A stretch of 64,000 bases of DNA from Austropuccinia psidii (GCA_023105745.1 JALGQZ010000011.1:14165975-14229974), one strand, 5' to 3'. Counted from the stretch's first letter, positions 11,933 through 22,309 are shown. The notes: generated by a model from the letters alone, not told the origin. Made by a program: numbers and translations.

Positions 11933-12676
11933 GATTTCAGGATATAAATGAAATAAAATGAACAAGAATCAAGATTCAAAGATGAAAAACTTGAGACAAT
12001 TTGAAATAATGCTTGAAGTCAAAAATCAAAATCAATATCTTGAGGAAAATCAATAAAAATCAATAAATCAAATGAAATCTTCAGGTAAATCAATCAATTA
12101 AATATTAAATGAAAGCTTGAAGTCAATAAATCAAATTTCAAATCAATCAAAATCAAAATCTTGCAGAAAATCAATCAATCAAAATGAATTCTTGAAGAAA
12201 AATCAATTTATGTCAAAATTCTTGATGTCAAAAATCAGCCAAATCAATGAAATCTACAGGTCAATCAATTTTCTTGAGGTCAATATCAATTTATGTAAAA
12301 TCAATCAATCAAATGAAAATCAAGTGAGTTCTTCTTTAAAAATCAAAATTCTTGAAGAATCAATCAAATATGAATCTTGATGTGAAGAATGTGTCTGAAT
12401 GACTTGATGAAAAATTTGAAATCAAATTAAAATTAAGATGACGCTTGGATTATGAATGAATTAAAAAAAATGATGATTTGAAATAAGTTTCTTTAAAAAA
12501 GAGAAACAAAAATAAAATTGGGGTAAGCTTTCAGTTTTCAGAATGAAGAATGAATGACAGAAAACTGAGAGGTGACGATGAATCATAAGGTTCATAAGCA
12601 TTAAAGAGTCATAATTTCAATGAAATGAGTGAATGAAATTATAAAGAAAGAATGAACAGGATGAAAAGAAATTATG
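11933..12676 (-). other. Element A 5' leader with AATCAATC-rich low-complexity repeat
   Basis: Untranslated leader between the primer-binding site and gag. From about 12000 to 12400 the plus strand repeats variants of TCAATCAATCAAA and TCTTGAAG with irregular spacing, giving no convincing coding frame. An 87-codon open frame that crosses it on the plus strand is a product of this repetition. It could include packaging or dimerisation signals, but none can be recognised. Confidence 0.6.
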
Positions 12677-12690
12677 AGTTAATTAATATA
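12677..12690 (-). other. Element A primer-binding site, self-primer type
   Basis: One base inside the 5' LTR edge the element strand reads TATATTAATTAACT. There is no TGG start, as a tRNA primer would need. The 14 bases are the exact reverse complement of AGTTAATTAATATA, found within the same LTR on the element strand (13077 down to 13064, and 5080 down to 5067 in the other LTR). In Tf1 and related sushi-type elements the first bases of the RNA fold back to prime at such a site. Self-priming is inferred here from the exact match and position. Confidence 0.7.
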
Positions 12691-12691
12691 A

Positions 12692-14127
12692 TGTCACAGG
12701 GGCTCTTGGACAGAAATAAAAGAGTGGCCTGGCACTCAGAAATCAGGAAACTCACTTGGAAGACTCCAAAAGAATAAAGAAATAAAAAGTAAAAGAATAA
12801 ATTCCTCTAAGAAATATGCAGGTAAAAGATGAGATGCAATAAGAGGAAAGAGAAGCCAAATGGCCAAAGAGCCAACCAAGTAAGTCCTTAATCACTGTTT
12901 CAACCTGCCAAGATGAACAATGGAATTAGTAAGGATATAACCACCAAATATCCATTGACAGGCGAAGAAAGAAAAGAGAGAAGGTGCTAAATGACTGACT
13001 TGATAATATCAGTATTCACTTAACAAAAATGATAAGATAAATAAAGATAAAATAAAATCAAAATATATTAATTAACTGGGGAAAAACCCCCCAGGGTGGA
13101 AAGGGTAGCCGGTATATGTGAAAAGTTGGGAGCTTGAGTATTTCAGGCTGAAAGCTGATCTGTATTGATCCTTGAGGCTGTATTGATTGTTTTGGGAATT
13201 GATACAGCTGTCTAATATTGAAATTGAATTGGGTTTAATGAATTTCCCATGCTTGAAAATGAAATACAGTTCTTGATGGATCCAGACTGTATTGAAATGA
13301 AGGTGATTGCCAAGATGGATAGAGTGGAGCTTTGACACTTGACACATGAATGAACTTCCTCTTGAATCCCTTGAGAATGGTTGAACAGTATTGCCTTGGA
13401 GGAATACTGTGCATGAAATTATCCAATGACGTCTTGATGGCGTGATTGGTCTTTGACGCTGAAACACTTGCTCTTGAGCCTTGCTGAGTCCTCTGAATGA
13501 CTGGGTGCCTTGATGACATGATGATATGTTGGAATGTTGAAATGACCATTTGATATTGCCACCATTAAATTTATGTTGAAAAATGATGCATAATGATATA
13601 TAACATCATTTATGGCATATTAATTCATTGGAAAGAAGATTACGTCCAAAGGTCTTGAGAGGGAAAGACAGAGGGGAAAAAGATGGATGTGATGGCTTCA
13701 GAGCTTGGAAAGGTGTTCCTGGGTCCTTTGGGGCTTTTGGCCACTTTTGGGTTCTGAGCCAAAAACTGGCCCAAAGGGAGGGAAAGTGTCTTTTGGACAC
13801 TTTGCGTCGAAGTGTGCAAAAATGTGCAAAAGTGAGCAAATGCGCATTATGAGCCCAAATGGCCAAAAACAGCCATTTGGACCATTTCCCCTGGCTTTGA
13901 GGGAAATGACCAGAAATACCCAATTGGGCATAAATTGCCGCTATGGCTTCTGGATTGAGGTGAAGGGCCATGAAGGCCCCAAAAGACAAATGGCCATAAA
14001 TGGTCCATAAGATGATGACGTGGCCATATTGGCCACTGGTGATGGATATGGCCAATCGGCCATAAAAGGACTGTGGCTTGATATGCCATATGGAGATCCA
14101 AGGAGGTGAATTGCCATGGTTGTGACA
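12692..14127 (-). repeat. Element A 5' LTR
   Basis: This 1,436-bp repeat matches 4695-6111 and has the same TGTCACA / TGTGACA ends. On the element strand a TATA-like CATATACC lies about 40 bases ahead of the AGTTAATTAATATA segment at 13077-13064, a plausible RNA start, giving U3 of about 1,050 bp and R/U5 of about 385 bp. Confidence 0.92.
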
Positions 14128-14132
14128 TTGTC

Positions 14133-14435
14133 CCCCTTTCTAAAATTCCAATGAAAGTAGTAATTCAGGCCTTAAGACTGAGGTTCATCTTTTTTTTAAA
14201 AAAATATTCATATAAAAATAAAGGAAGTTTGAGTGCCACAAACATTTATAACACTAAGCTTAGTATATATGTAACATGGACTTTTTTAGAATCCAATTAT
14301 TTTTACATGAAAATGCAAAAGATCACAAAGTCTTCACCGCTATTTTATAGGGTGTTTTTGATTAGGGGCTGAAGTATTTCCCATTTTGAAAACTCGTAGT
14401 GTTTTATTTTATTCATCTTAAAGACCAAAAATAGC
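14133..14435 (-). repeat. B-like LTR, right part, resumed after element A
   Basis: The sequence continues the repeat that stopped at 4694: ATTCAGGC near 14163, the ACAAACATTTATAACACTA...GTATATATGTAACATGG block near 14239-14280, and a decayed TTATTCATCTT block near 14410. These match 50365-50700 in the B LTR in order. The end is eroded; the usual GGCTCACA end is not found. Confidence 0.6.
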
Positions 14436-16127
14436 TGGAAACAATATTATACACAATCATTTGATTATTAATTACTCTACTCAAAATTCATTCCATAAAT
14501 AAATCATCACACAATAAATTGATCTCGAATTCAGAATCACCTTAAAACACACTAAAATATGAATGATTTACATTATAGAATATTCAAATGAAATCATATT
14601 CAACCTTAAAAACCCACAAGCTCTTTACTTGAAGGAAATTTATCATCACAGTCACATGTTCACAGCAACAAATTTTCAGAATATATAACACAGGTTTTTT
14701 AATTTAAAATTCTTAACATATGTAGGAAGATATACCATAATGATTGAAACTTCTTTATTTCCACCTTAAGCTGTGAAAAACAAACTCATTACCTGTATAA
14801 ACTAAATGGACTCATTAATTCAACAGAAGTATAGACTTTTTGAGATTTCCAATTGAATCAACACACAGAAACTTCAAATTGAATGAAAAAAAATCTCAAA
14901 TAAATCTTTAATTTTTATTAAAAATCTAGAGGGAAATTCAAATAAGTCTTTTTGTAGATTTAAGAAAGCTCCTTAGTAGAAAATTTACCTAAAGGATATT
15001 CACTTGAGTAAGAGAAATGCAAAATCCCAAAAAAAAAGCTTACCACAGGATGAAAAAAACCTCATAATGGAAAACAATTTTGAGAAAAATAAAATTCCTA
15101 TGGGGCTCTCTGGATCCACTGAAAGGTATATAAGGAGATCCTCCCTACAAACCTCATTAATACCCCAGGGAAGAGAGAGCATAGAGCCGAATATCAATCC
15201 ATCAATTTTCCAGGAGTTTTCCTCTTATCATATCTTTATATTTGACAAAGTAGCCTGGAACTTTGGCATATTTTCCCTTAACAAGGTTTATAGTAAGTGA
15301 AACCACAATTATGACTAATTATATTCTCATAAATTTTTATATCGTAAATTCTTCCTATAGATATATTTAAAATAAGACTTATTTTAATTTAATTGCTGTT
15401 ATATCACATTTTATTGTAATTAAAAAGAACTATGGAGAAATTTTGATTAATATTGAATGAAATTTATATCAATTTAATATTTCTTAAAATAATTTGAATA
15501 TTAAAAAAATTATGAAAAGGAATTGTTATTAATATTTTATTCAATTATCTTTATTATAAAAAAATCAACTTCCCCCCCAAAAAATATCATTAACAATAAT
15601 TCAGTTAAGAATAACCTAAAAGCTAGCATTTTACCAAATCAAAGAATTCCCTTACTAATATTTTACAATATAAAATTATTTTTAAGTCTGTTAAAGACTT
15701 CCAAAATTTATTCTTTTTGATTTTGAAGTAATTTTTCATTTATTTGTATTTATTAATATTTCAGAATTGGAAAACAATGCACCATGCCACCCCATGTTAC
15801 ATGAAATTTCCAGAAATGAAAATTTATTTAAATTTTCATTTACACCTCCATCCATTCTCTCATTTAATCCCAAACAAGATGAGCTTCAAGTGGCTAAAAC
15901 CACTATAAGTTACAAGATAGGCTCTTCCCAAATAAAAGAATAGACTCAAGTTGTTGTAGATGACCTTGCACAAAAGTTAGTGCGGTCTCACTGTAATATC
16001 CTGATATTACCTCACCTTATTTCTATGTCCGTTTACCGTATTGCCACTTTTAAAACATAATTTGTAAAAATGTTGGAGCACTGTGATCATTTCTTTTCGT
16101 ATCATTATGTTCTTCGTGATTACCAAT
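14436..16127. other. AT-rich intergenic DNA, no gene recognised
   Basis: No protein-like frame with family features is seen. A 98-codon plus-strand frame at 15004-15300 starts with ATG and overlaps a TATATAAGG at about 15127, but its composition is that of random AT-rich DNA and no motif is recognisable. Bases closest to 16127 would hold the 3' end of the questin-oxidase gene transcript. Confidence 0.4.
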
Positions 16128-18729
16128 TCAATCAAACCATTTCATCGTTCCTTCATCCCCATGTTTCCTTTCCCAATCCATTTTATTGAGAGTCATAATC
16201 GCCGCCTGGCATTTTTCAAGTGATGAGCACGGAACATGTTCTAAAAACTTCCTAAAATAAAAAAAATTAAAACATACCCTTAAGAAGATACTAGAATCTA
16301 ATAAGTCAGTGCCTTTTAGTTCACCGTAATAATAGCCTTGCTTTGTTGTCCCGTAAAACGTTGACGCAAAGGCAAAGGTTCGGATAATCTAACATGATTT
16401 TAAAATGATTCACGCAAACTGTTCGTTAAATAGGTGTAGGTAAAATTTTGCGTTGTAAATGATAATAACCTTTGTAGTGTGTTCATCTGGATGTTTCGCG
16501 GCACTACCTAATACTTTGAACCAAGGATTTTCCTCTTTTTCAGCACACTGAAGTTCAGTTGTTGAAATTAAGGCTGAATCACTGAGACATTTGAAAAGTT
16601 CAAGCTCAGGGGCTCCTTTTGCAGTCCATGCTATCACGACAGCCTGAATATCAATCCAAAATAAATTATGAACTAAGATCAGTCAATATTTCGAGCTTTT
16701 ATGAACTGATGGTTGCAATCTCAGCAAACTCTGAAAAAGGCTTTGAGTAGTTTTGGTCGAAATTGGGATTCTAACACTGGAAGCGTGACTGGAAGGAAGA
16801 TAGATGCAGTGACCAAATGCATTCTAATACAAATTTGGTTAAGAGAGTTAGTCAGTTACTCAATCATTTTGAGGAGTACATGATAGCATTTTAGGTATAA
16901 AACTACTCATTACCCACAAAACAAAATCTAATATAAATTTATCTTTTTCTTTGTCGTAGCTAGTAGCGTAAATTACAGTAACTACCCAAATGATCTACAG
17001 TAAAATTGTTACAATTGAGTTGAGGACAAAACCATGTAACTGAGCTTTTAGAACTTGGCTTACTTCTTTGGTTCTATCAATAATTTCATCCCATTGAGCT
17101 TTCTCATCAATGATCCAATGATCAATCCAATAAGCAAGTCTTTCATTCTTGGCAGATTTTTGCAAAGCTTCTAAAATGTTTTCTATGCTTCCATTTCTGA
17201 ATTCTAAAGCCGGGTCGTGCGCTATCTTTGATAGGATCTGTTAACAAACATCACATCAATTTTTCGAAAAGTATATCAGCTATGGTGAAGTATTCTCACA
17301 TCAAATCCTGTCAAGCCTTTCTTGGGCTTAAATGTCTTGTGAACAGCTGGTCTCTCCCAGTCGAGCCTCGATGAGTGTGGAAGTTGATGGGCTCCGTTGC
17401 TTGGCGGTTCAATTGACTGTTTGCTGTGTTCAATTTCAAAAGAGTTTAAACCAGCGAAAGGCGAGTGAGCCGCTGTCTGGGCCAATCCTGCGGGTCAATA
17501 TTTTTATACAAAAGATCTTAAGCTTGAAGTCCTTCCAACGCGAAGTTTGAAAAAAAAAGAACTGACCCTCAGCGACTATGTGGTCAATCTTGAACTCGAG
17601 TCCATAACCCCACTATGAAAAAAATGATTAACCTCAAAAAAAGAACAAATAGCCTCAAATATTGGCTTACATGAATAACTGACGCCAGAAAAGTATAAGA
17701 TAGGATGAATTACTTCAGCTGCTTCACCCAAAAAAATTGATGCCGCTCATTAATGATATTAAAAATAAAACGCACATGGATGAAGAAGTCCACCAAAACT
17801 TCTGCGAAAATCGTAATCAAGTTTAGGTCCCGTATAAAGATATCCAACAAGACAGTGGTTGAGATACTTGCCTACTTAACATATTCCCTTCTTTTCTATT
17901 GAATACGTACTCTTCCACTGTTTTGATTGCGCCTTTCTCCTTGATCTCGTGACTAAAAAACTTCAAATATTTTTGATAATAACTGAAATCCAGACAGAGC
18001 TTGATATTAAACAAAAATCAAACCATCTTCATAAAGACACTGCTTACTTTTCGTCTTCAAGATGGAATGTCCAGTTTTCTGAATTTATTTCTTCATTCTC
18101 CACTCCTACAATCGGTCTCTGAGTATTAGACAAAAGAAATTGGACTTTGGTGAGCAATGATGACTTGATGGATGTAAAAATTTTAAAAGTTCACCTGATA
18201 CACAGCTTGCCTTTCAAAATTGGCCTATCAAGGTAGGGGAAGTTTTGAGATTCTTTCCAGCACTAAGCCAAAAGCCAAAGAGTATTTACCTTGATCGTTT
18301 CTGCATTTGCACCTAAAGAATACGATGCTAGTGCATGATGAACGATGTGGCTGATGTATGGTTTGAAGCATAAAAGAAAGAATAGTGCATTTAGTATAAC
18401 TGATTAGTATAGTCAGAAAGGAGGACGTGCTTATGAAATCCCCTTTCGTTAAAAAAACAGTGATATCTTGATTCGTTTTCCTTGATGCATTCACAAACCC
18501 AAAATGGTTTTCGCGGTAAGATCAGTCGATAATTCAACAAATTGATCAAATTAGGGCTTACAGCTAGAACAGACGCCGTCATTTCTGCGGCTTCTCTACC
18601 GTTGGTAGAAGGCAAGAAGATGACATGGCTAGCTTGTGGAATGAATTCTTTTAAAAGTGATAGTTTGACTTCGAACTGGCGAGAGAGCGCCTCCATTGAG
18701 GCGTCAACCAATGCTTGATTTTGTGACAT
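16128..18729 (-). CDS. Questin-oxidase-family protein (AflY-like), 15 exons
   Basis: Exons on the minus strand: 18729-18562, 18480-18431, 18350-18290, 18224-18195, 18118-18048, 17982-17872, 17801-17776, 17678-17671, 17612-17567, 17487-17300, 17237-17064, 16994-16918, 16823-16730, 16643-16470, 16388-16128 (TGA). They join in frame to 512 residues. Family motifs appear in order: ENESRYHCFFN and GFHNHIVHH (about 57-78), SYSLGAN, VYQRP, YYQKYLKFF, GGLLHPFIHWGYGLEF (about 167-182), AEGLAQTAAH, LDFVLMHLVT (about 332-342) and HPDEH (about 419-423). Fungal relatives carry out NADPH-dependent Baeyer-Villiger opening of anthraquinone-type polyketides; the conserved histidines probably serve catalysis. 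No polyketide synthase or partner enzyme lies nearby, so the substrate is unknown. The start is the first ATG; an upstream GTG is not used. Introns 2 and 6 are GC-AG, and exon 8 has 8 bases. Confidence 0.85.
17671..17678 (-). other. 8-nt micro-exon (exon 8) of the questin-oxidase gene
   Basis: On the coding strand the sequence is CAG|TTATTCAT|GTAAGC. The eight bases complete a phenylalanine codon and add isoleucine and histidine, linking LLHP of exon 7 with WGYGLEF of exon 9 to give the family motif HPFIHWGYG. Flanking introns are 97 and 58 bp. Confidence 0.65.
17802..17871 (-). other. GC-AG intron 6 of the questin-oxidase gene
   Basis: The donor is AG|GCAAGT, the optimal form for GC-AG introns, and the acceptor is TCGCAG|A; length 70 bp. 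The join gives NMLSRSFGGLLHP in the right frame. The nearby GT donors either give the wrong phase or have poor sequence. Confidence 0.7.
18351..18430 (-). other. GC-AG intron 2 of the questin-oxidase gene
   Basis: The donor reads AA|GCACGT and the acceptor ATCAG|CC on the coding strand; length 80 bp. Only this junction creates the family motif GFHNHIVHH, with the asparagine codon split across it. A GT donor two codons on gives a broken frame. A TACTAAAT-like branch site lies inside. Confidence 0.65.
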
Positions 18730-18923
18730 GGATGATTCTTCGCCACTCTTACTTGACTCCACTCAAGCTGAGCACTAATAAATTCTCAACTCGTTGATGA
18801 TAGCAAAGATGAAGAGTGTAATTGATGGGAAGATAAATGCAATCGAGCAATAAGAAATCAGGGATTAAATGGTGACTGGCTTGGTGAATGGCCAACAATC
18901 TTCCCCATTATCCATGGACGCTG

Positions 18924-18928
18924 ATTGG
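18924..18928 (-). promoter_or_regulatory. CCAAT box upstream of the questin-oxidase gene
   Basis: CCAAT on the coding strand, about 195 bp before the start codon, a common fungal promoter element bound by the HAP complex. It is a single short match and so not strong evidence alone. Confidence 0.35.
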
Positions 18929-18955
18929 CCCTTGAAGGTTTCGAGTTATGCTTTA

Positions 18956-18963
18956 TGACGTCA
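18956..18963. promoter_or_regulatory. TGACGTCA (CRE/ATF-type) palindrome
   Basis: A perfect 8-bp cAMP-response-type site about 227 bp upstream of the gene start, within ATGACGTCAT. Such sites bind bZIP factors of the ATF/CREB type in fungi. Its place next to the CCAAT box in a GC-richer island supports a real promoter, but binding is inferred. Confidence 0.45.
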
Positions 18964-19098
18964 TCCGGCCAAAGGGCTTACTCAATCAAGGACTTGCATT
19001 CACGATCTAGTGAGGGGTTTCAAACCTCAAGTCAATTGTATAGAAGCGATCACATATTAATGCTGAACCTTATTTAGGTTTTGTCTTGAAGTCTCCCT

Positions 19099-19385
19099 GT
19101 GAGCAAGCGGAGTTTGCTAGGGCCGTTGCAGTGGTGCAACGTGTAGGGTGGAATCCTACTTGCTTACACTCTCAACAGAATCTGGCCAATTTCCAAAATG
19201 GCTTGGGTAATTTATCAATTATCACTTGACAATTGAACACTGAACAAAGGAGTTGGGCCAAGCAACGATGCAAAGTATACAAATTTTGCCAACGAAGGAA
19301 CGCTGAGACTGAGAAATACAAATTTGGATTGAGTTGTTCAAGTATGAAGGGCCAAAAGTTACTCACTTCAATTTACTGAATATAC
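19099..19385 (+). repeat. Candidate tRNA-derived SINE
   Basis: The first 69 bases (19099-19167) fold into a tRNA-like cloverleaf: GTGAGCAAG pairs with CTTGCTTAC (19159-19167), CGTTGC/GCAACG encloses six bases (124-141 of this line), and GTAGG/CCTAC (19143-19159) encloses GTGGAAT. GGGTGGAATCC (19146-19156) matches 9 of 11 bases of the pol III B box, and AAGCGGAGTTTG resembles an A box. The anticodon-type loop has six bases, so it is not a working tRNA. A non-tRNA body of about 200 bp follows, as in SINEs. The right end is a guess. Confidence 0.45.
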
Positions 19386-19607
19386 TCCAATACTGTGCAA
19401 AAGGTCCACATGGTTGATACAAGATATGACAAACTACTATTAATTTATGGCTAAGGTGCGCTTTATAGGAAGGATGTTCGAATTTTTTTGAGGAAAATCA
19501 AAATAATTCTTAAGCTAGCTTTTCATTTTCATTTTCATCCAAAAACTGTCTCTCAGAAACTCTTAGTTACTGAATATTGTCACTTGAGCTTTGAAATAAT
19601 AGTCAAG

Positions 19608-19721
19608 ATGCCTGAAACTGCACTTTTCACCAACCTGACCATTCCTATTAAAGATCATTTGAAATTCTTAGGGCGAACCAGGAGAGAAATATCATTTCAC
19701 ACGTCGGAATCAAAAATATAA
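19608..19721 (+). CDS. Short hypothetical frame, possible first exon
   Basis: ATG followed by 37 codons (MPETALFTNL...) in a stretch with more balanced base use than its surroundings. I do not recognise the peptide. No good GT donor leads to a continuation, and the following DNA is AT-rich without protein-like frames. It may be the first exon of a lost gene or chance. Confidence 0.2.
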   Translation: MPETALFTNLTIPIKDHLKFLGRTRREISFHTSESKI

Positions 19722-22309
19722 TCAATATTAGCAAGAAACTTGCTTCCTTGGTTTATTTTTAATATCATACCGACTATTTTGCGTTAAGCTAAATAATTAT
19801 TCTGCTATCTCATGAATAGCAAGAGTTAAGTTATTTGAGCATTATGACTTGAGCCAAAAAAGTGTGAAATCTTAATGAAGGGGTCATGAAATTTTCTATT
19901 AAATTGCAGAACAGCTATATGATATTGAGAAATTGATAGCCTAGCCCAAATTAAAAAATGTTTTCCGGAAGATTTTGGGGACTTTTCATAATTCAAAAAA
20001 TTGTTTAATTTTTGAAATTTTATATTGAGAGATTGTGATTCATTGATTTTGCTTATTTGTATTTTATAAAAAAAATTATTTGGATGATATAATACTCTTT
20101 CAAAGGAAGAGATAGAAGCACCAATTTTCTCATTAGTGGAAAACTCCATTACTCGCCCCCAAACTAACAATTTTAAAATTTATGTATGTGAGCTCTAAAA
20201 ACTGAAATTCTATAGCTCTTTAATTCAGATTTTTTAAATGGGAGATATAAAAACATACTTCATTTCCTTTCTTTAGTACATTCATCCATGATAAATAGAA
20301 TATGTGCGTCTCTAAAGGCACGCTAAGAATTTCCCAAATAAATTCCAAGGCCTCAACCTCTCCTTTTGCTCATAATTAATTTGAAAATTCTAGTTTCTCA
20401 ACAGACCACAGAACCCTGTTTTGGTCTTTCAAATTATCTGAAAACCTGGTGGGATTTTTTGTTTCCTTTCCTGTATGTGAATTGAGGGCGCTCGAGCGCC
20501 CTTAAAATAAATTTTTGTGGAAATAGCGGGCAGATAATTGAAATGTGAGAGAAGAAAAAAATAAGGGGTGATCCAAATTATTTTTTGAGTTCCCACAAAA
20601 AATCAATGGCCAGTTCTTTAAAAGGTACAAAAGACCAAAAATGATTATTATTACCCCTTTGATATTCCATTTCATCCAAAATTATCAGCAAAAGTAGTCA
20701 AATTTTAATAATATAACACAAACTGTTTTAAGTTCAAAGAGCTGGAATATTTTCCTGTACTCTTATCCTATGTAGTTTTTGGCTCCCACAGGATATAATG
20801 ATTTACTTTCTCTGCCTTTTTTTTTCAAACTTCTATTGTTGAGGTATTTTGAATTAAATGACCCACTACAGTGGTGAAACATTTAGGTTTAAAAGCGCGC
20901 GGTACTTTTTATTTTTGATAATTTGAAAAAAAGAGTAAACTCCTCAATTTAAAAATGGTTTATATTGGTGGAAAAATCCCTCAAAAGGCTTAGTTGATTT
21001 ATAAACTCTAAAGATATCCCAAGGGGATCATGTTTTGAAGTTCAAAAAAGCTCTCTGTTAAATATTATCTTCAACTAAGCAAACAGTAATAAATATCATA
21101 TAAAACTTTCTAAAATATGTCATAAGTTCTCAAAATCTTCTATTTTCATTCTGAAAGATCCCTTCTTCACTTTTCCCATTTTCCTCTATTCTTATATATT
21201 TTACACAAATTGTTCATGTATCCACAAACAATATTATCATAAATATTTATTATGGTTTCAAGGTAGTAATTCATTTTATCAGGGAAATGGTCCACATCTG
21301 GTATCTGACGTATTAAGCACTTGGGTGTAATTTTACACTTAAGCTGAAAGAGAAGATTTTATGTATTAATATTTCTTGCCTTTTTCATGAATACACTCCC
21401 TATTATATGCTCATCCTTTCCTCCATTTTCAAATATATAATCCAATACCTCTAACCTCTAACTGTCGCATTACACAACTGCTGATGTAAGCTATGAAGTA
21501 ATACTGGCATAATGATCAGTGTGCATTGCAGTTAAGTTTCAATTTGAATATACTGCACTACTTGGGATCCAGACAAAATATTTATCTACAACCCTTTTAG
21601 TCCAATTTATTTTTTAATTGATCATAGCTTATATATTTATTCAGTTTCTGTCTCTATCAAAACTGTATGAATTAGGTTGAACAATATGGTTTTAAACAGA
21701 TTGATTCTTTAAGTCAAAGGTAGAATTGGTCAGCTAAAAAATTATTGAATCAATCATTACCAAATCAGTAATATATGTACATCATTTTCAAACTGGTCAA
21801 TCAGAAGAGCCTAGTAGTGATATATTATTTACTAAAGAGCAGAATTAGTTATGTATTAGGCAAGTGGAGGCTTCTGTCAATATTGATCTATCAGAATACT
21901 GCATAAGTCATTCTAATATAGTCATGAAAAGATTAAAGTATAGAATCATAGGTATTTGGATAATATTTATTGACTTACCACTACTATATAAAATTAAAGC
22001 TATTGTATCTATTGATTAGTTCTATTGCTACTGGGCTTTAGGTAATAGAATAATTGTTTCAGAAAATTGTTCAGATATTACTATATGGTAGCTACTATTG
22101 AATAATGACATTAAAATTCTTATCCTGAGGGCTGGATGTATTTCTTGCATGATTTGGGTATATTTTGTTTATCAATAAATTATTCAACTTGAAAACTGAA
22201 TGGTATTTTAATTTTCAGAAGTGTCAAATCTTTTATCACAAGTAGAAGCAAACAGTATGGTGGGTTGAAGAATTCAATTTTGAACATGGAGTTTTAGTAC
22301 TACACTTCC
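19722..22309. other. AT-rich intergenic DNA, no gene recognised
   Basis: No protein-like frame, RNA gene or LTR edge is visible. The only notable structure is the GC-rich palindrome at 20486-20501. An antisense 114-codon frame at 19826-20170 lacks any family feature. Confidence 0.4.
20486..20501. other. 16-bp perfect GC-rich palindrome
   Basis: GGGCGCTCGAGCGCCC is self-complementary over all 16 bases, inside sequence that is mostly A/T. It could form a cruciform or be a dimer-protein binding site or a hairpin near a transposon end. No CTRR end like that of Helitrons follows closely. Confidence 0.6.

Larger units (their letters stand above)
4695..14127 (-). mobile_element. Element A: complete Ty3/Gypsy chromovirus, inactivated
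   Basis: A full-length LTR retrotransposon read on the minus strand: LTRs at 4695-6111 and 12692-14127, 5-bp target duplication TTGTC, polypurine tract next to the left LTR, and a body with gag, protease, RT, RNase H, integrase and a C-terminal chromodomain. The domain order places it among chromoviruses. Gag carries a frameshift and pol carries at least three in-frame stops and two frameshifts, so the copy cannot encode a working polyprotein. A few differences in the first 70 bases of the two LTRs suggest moderate age. It is inserted in a B-like LTR. Confidence 0.93.

Noticed and set aside
12117..12380. 87-codon plus-strand frame rich in N, S, I, K, Q
   Set aside because: Generated by the TCAATCAATC-type repeat in the element A leader; no protein character.
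4695..14127. Repeat-induced point mutation as cause of the stop codons
   Set aside because: The stops are not all C-to-T or G-to-A type (for example GAA to TAA at 62808 and AAA to TAA at 8367 are implied), and single-base indels are common. Ordinary decay suffices.
15004..15300. 98-codon plus-strand frame as a gene
   Set aside because: Composition follows the AT-rich background and no motif, intron pattern or repeat relation supports it.
16210..16330. A 30-bp intron near the 3' end of the questin-oxidase gene (GTATGT...GGAAG)
   Set aside because: It would be far shorter than the other introns (58-97 bp) and the frame stays open without it, so the last exon is kept continuous.
19099..19167. 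Functional tRNA gene
   Set aside because: The anticodon-type loop has six bases, two B-box bases differ from consensus and the acceptor helix is too long. It fits a decayed tRNA-derived repeat better.
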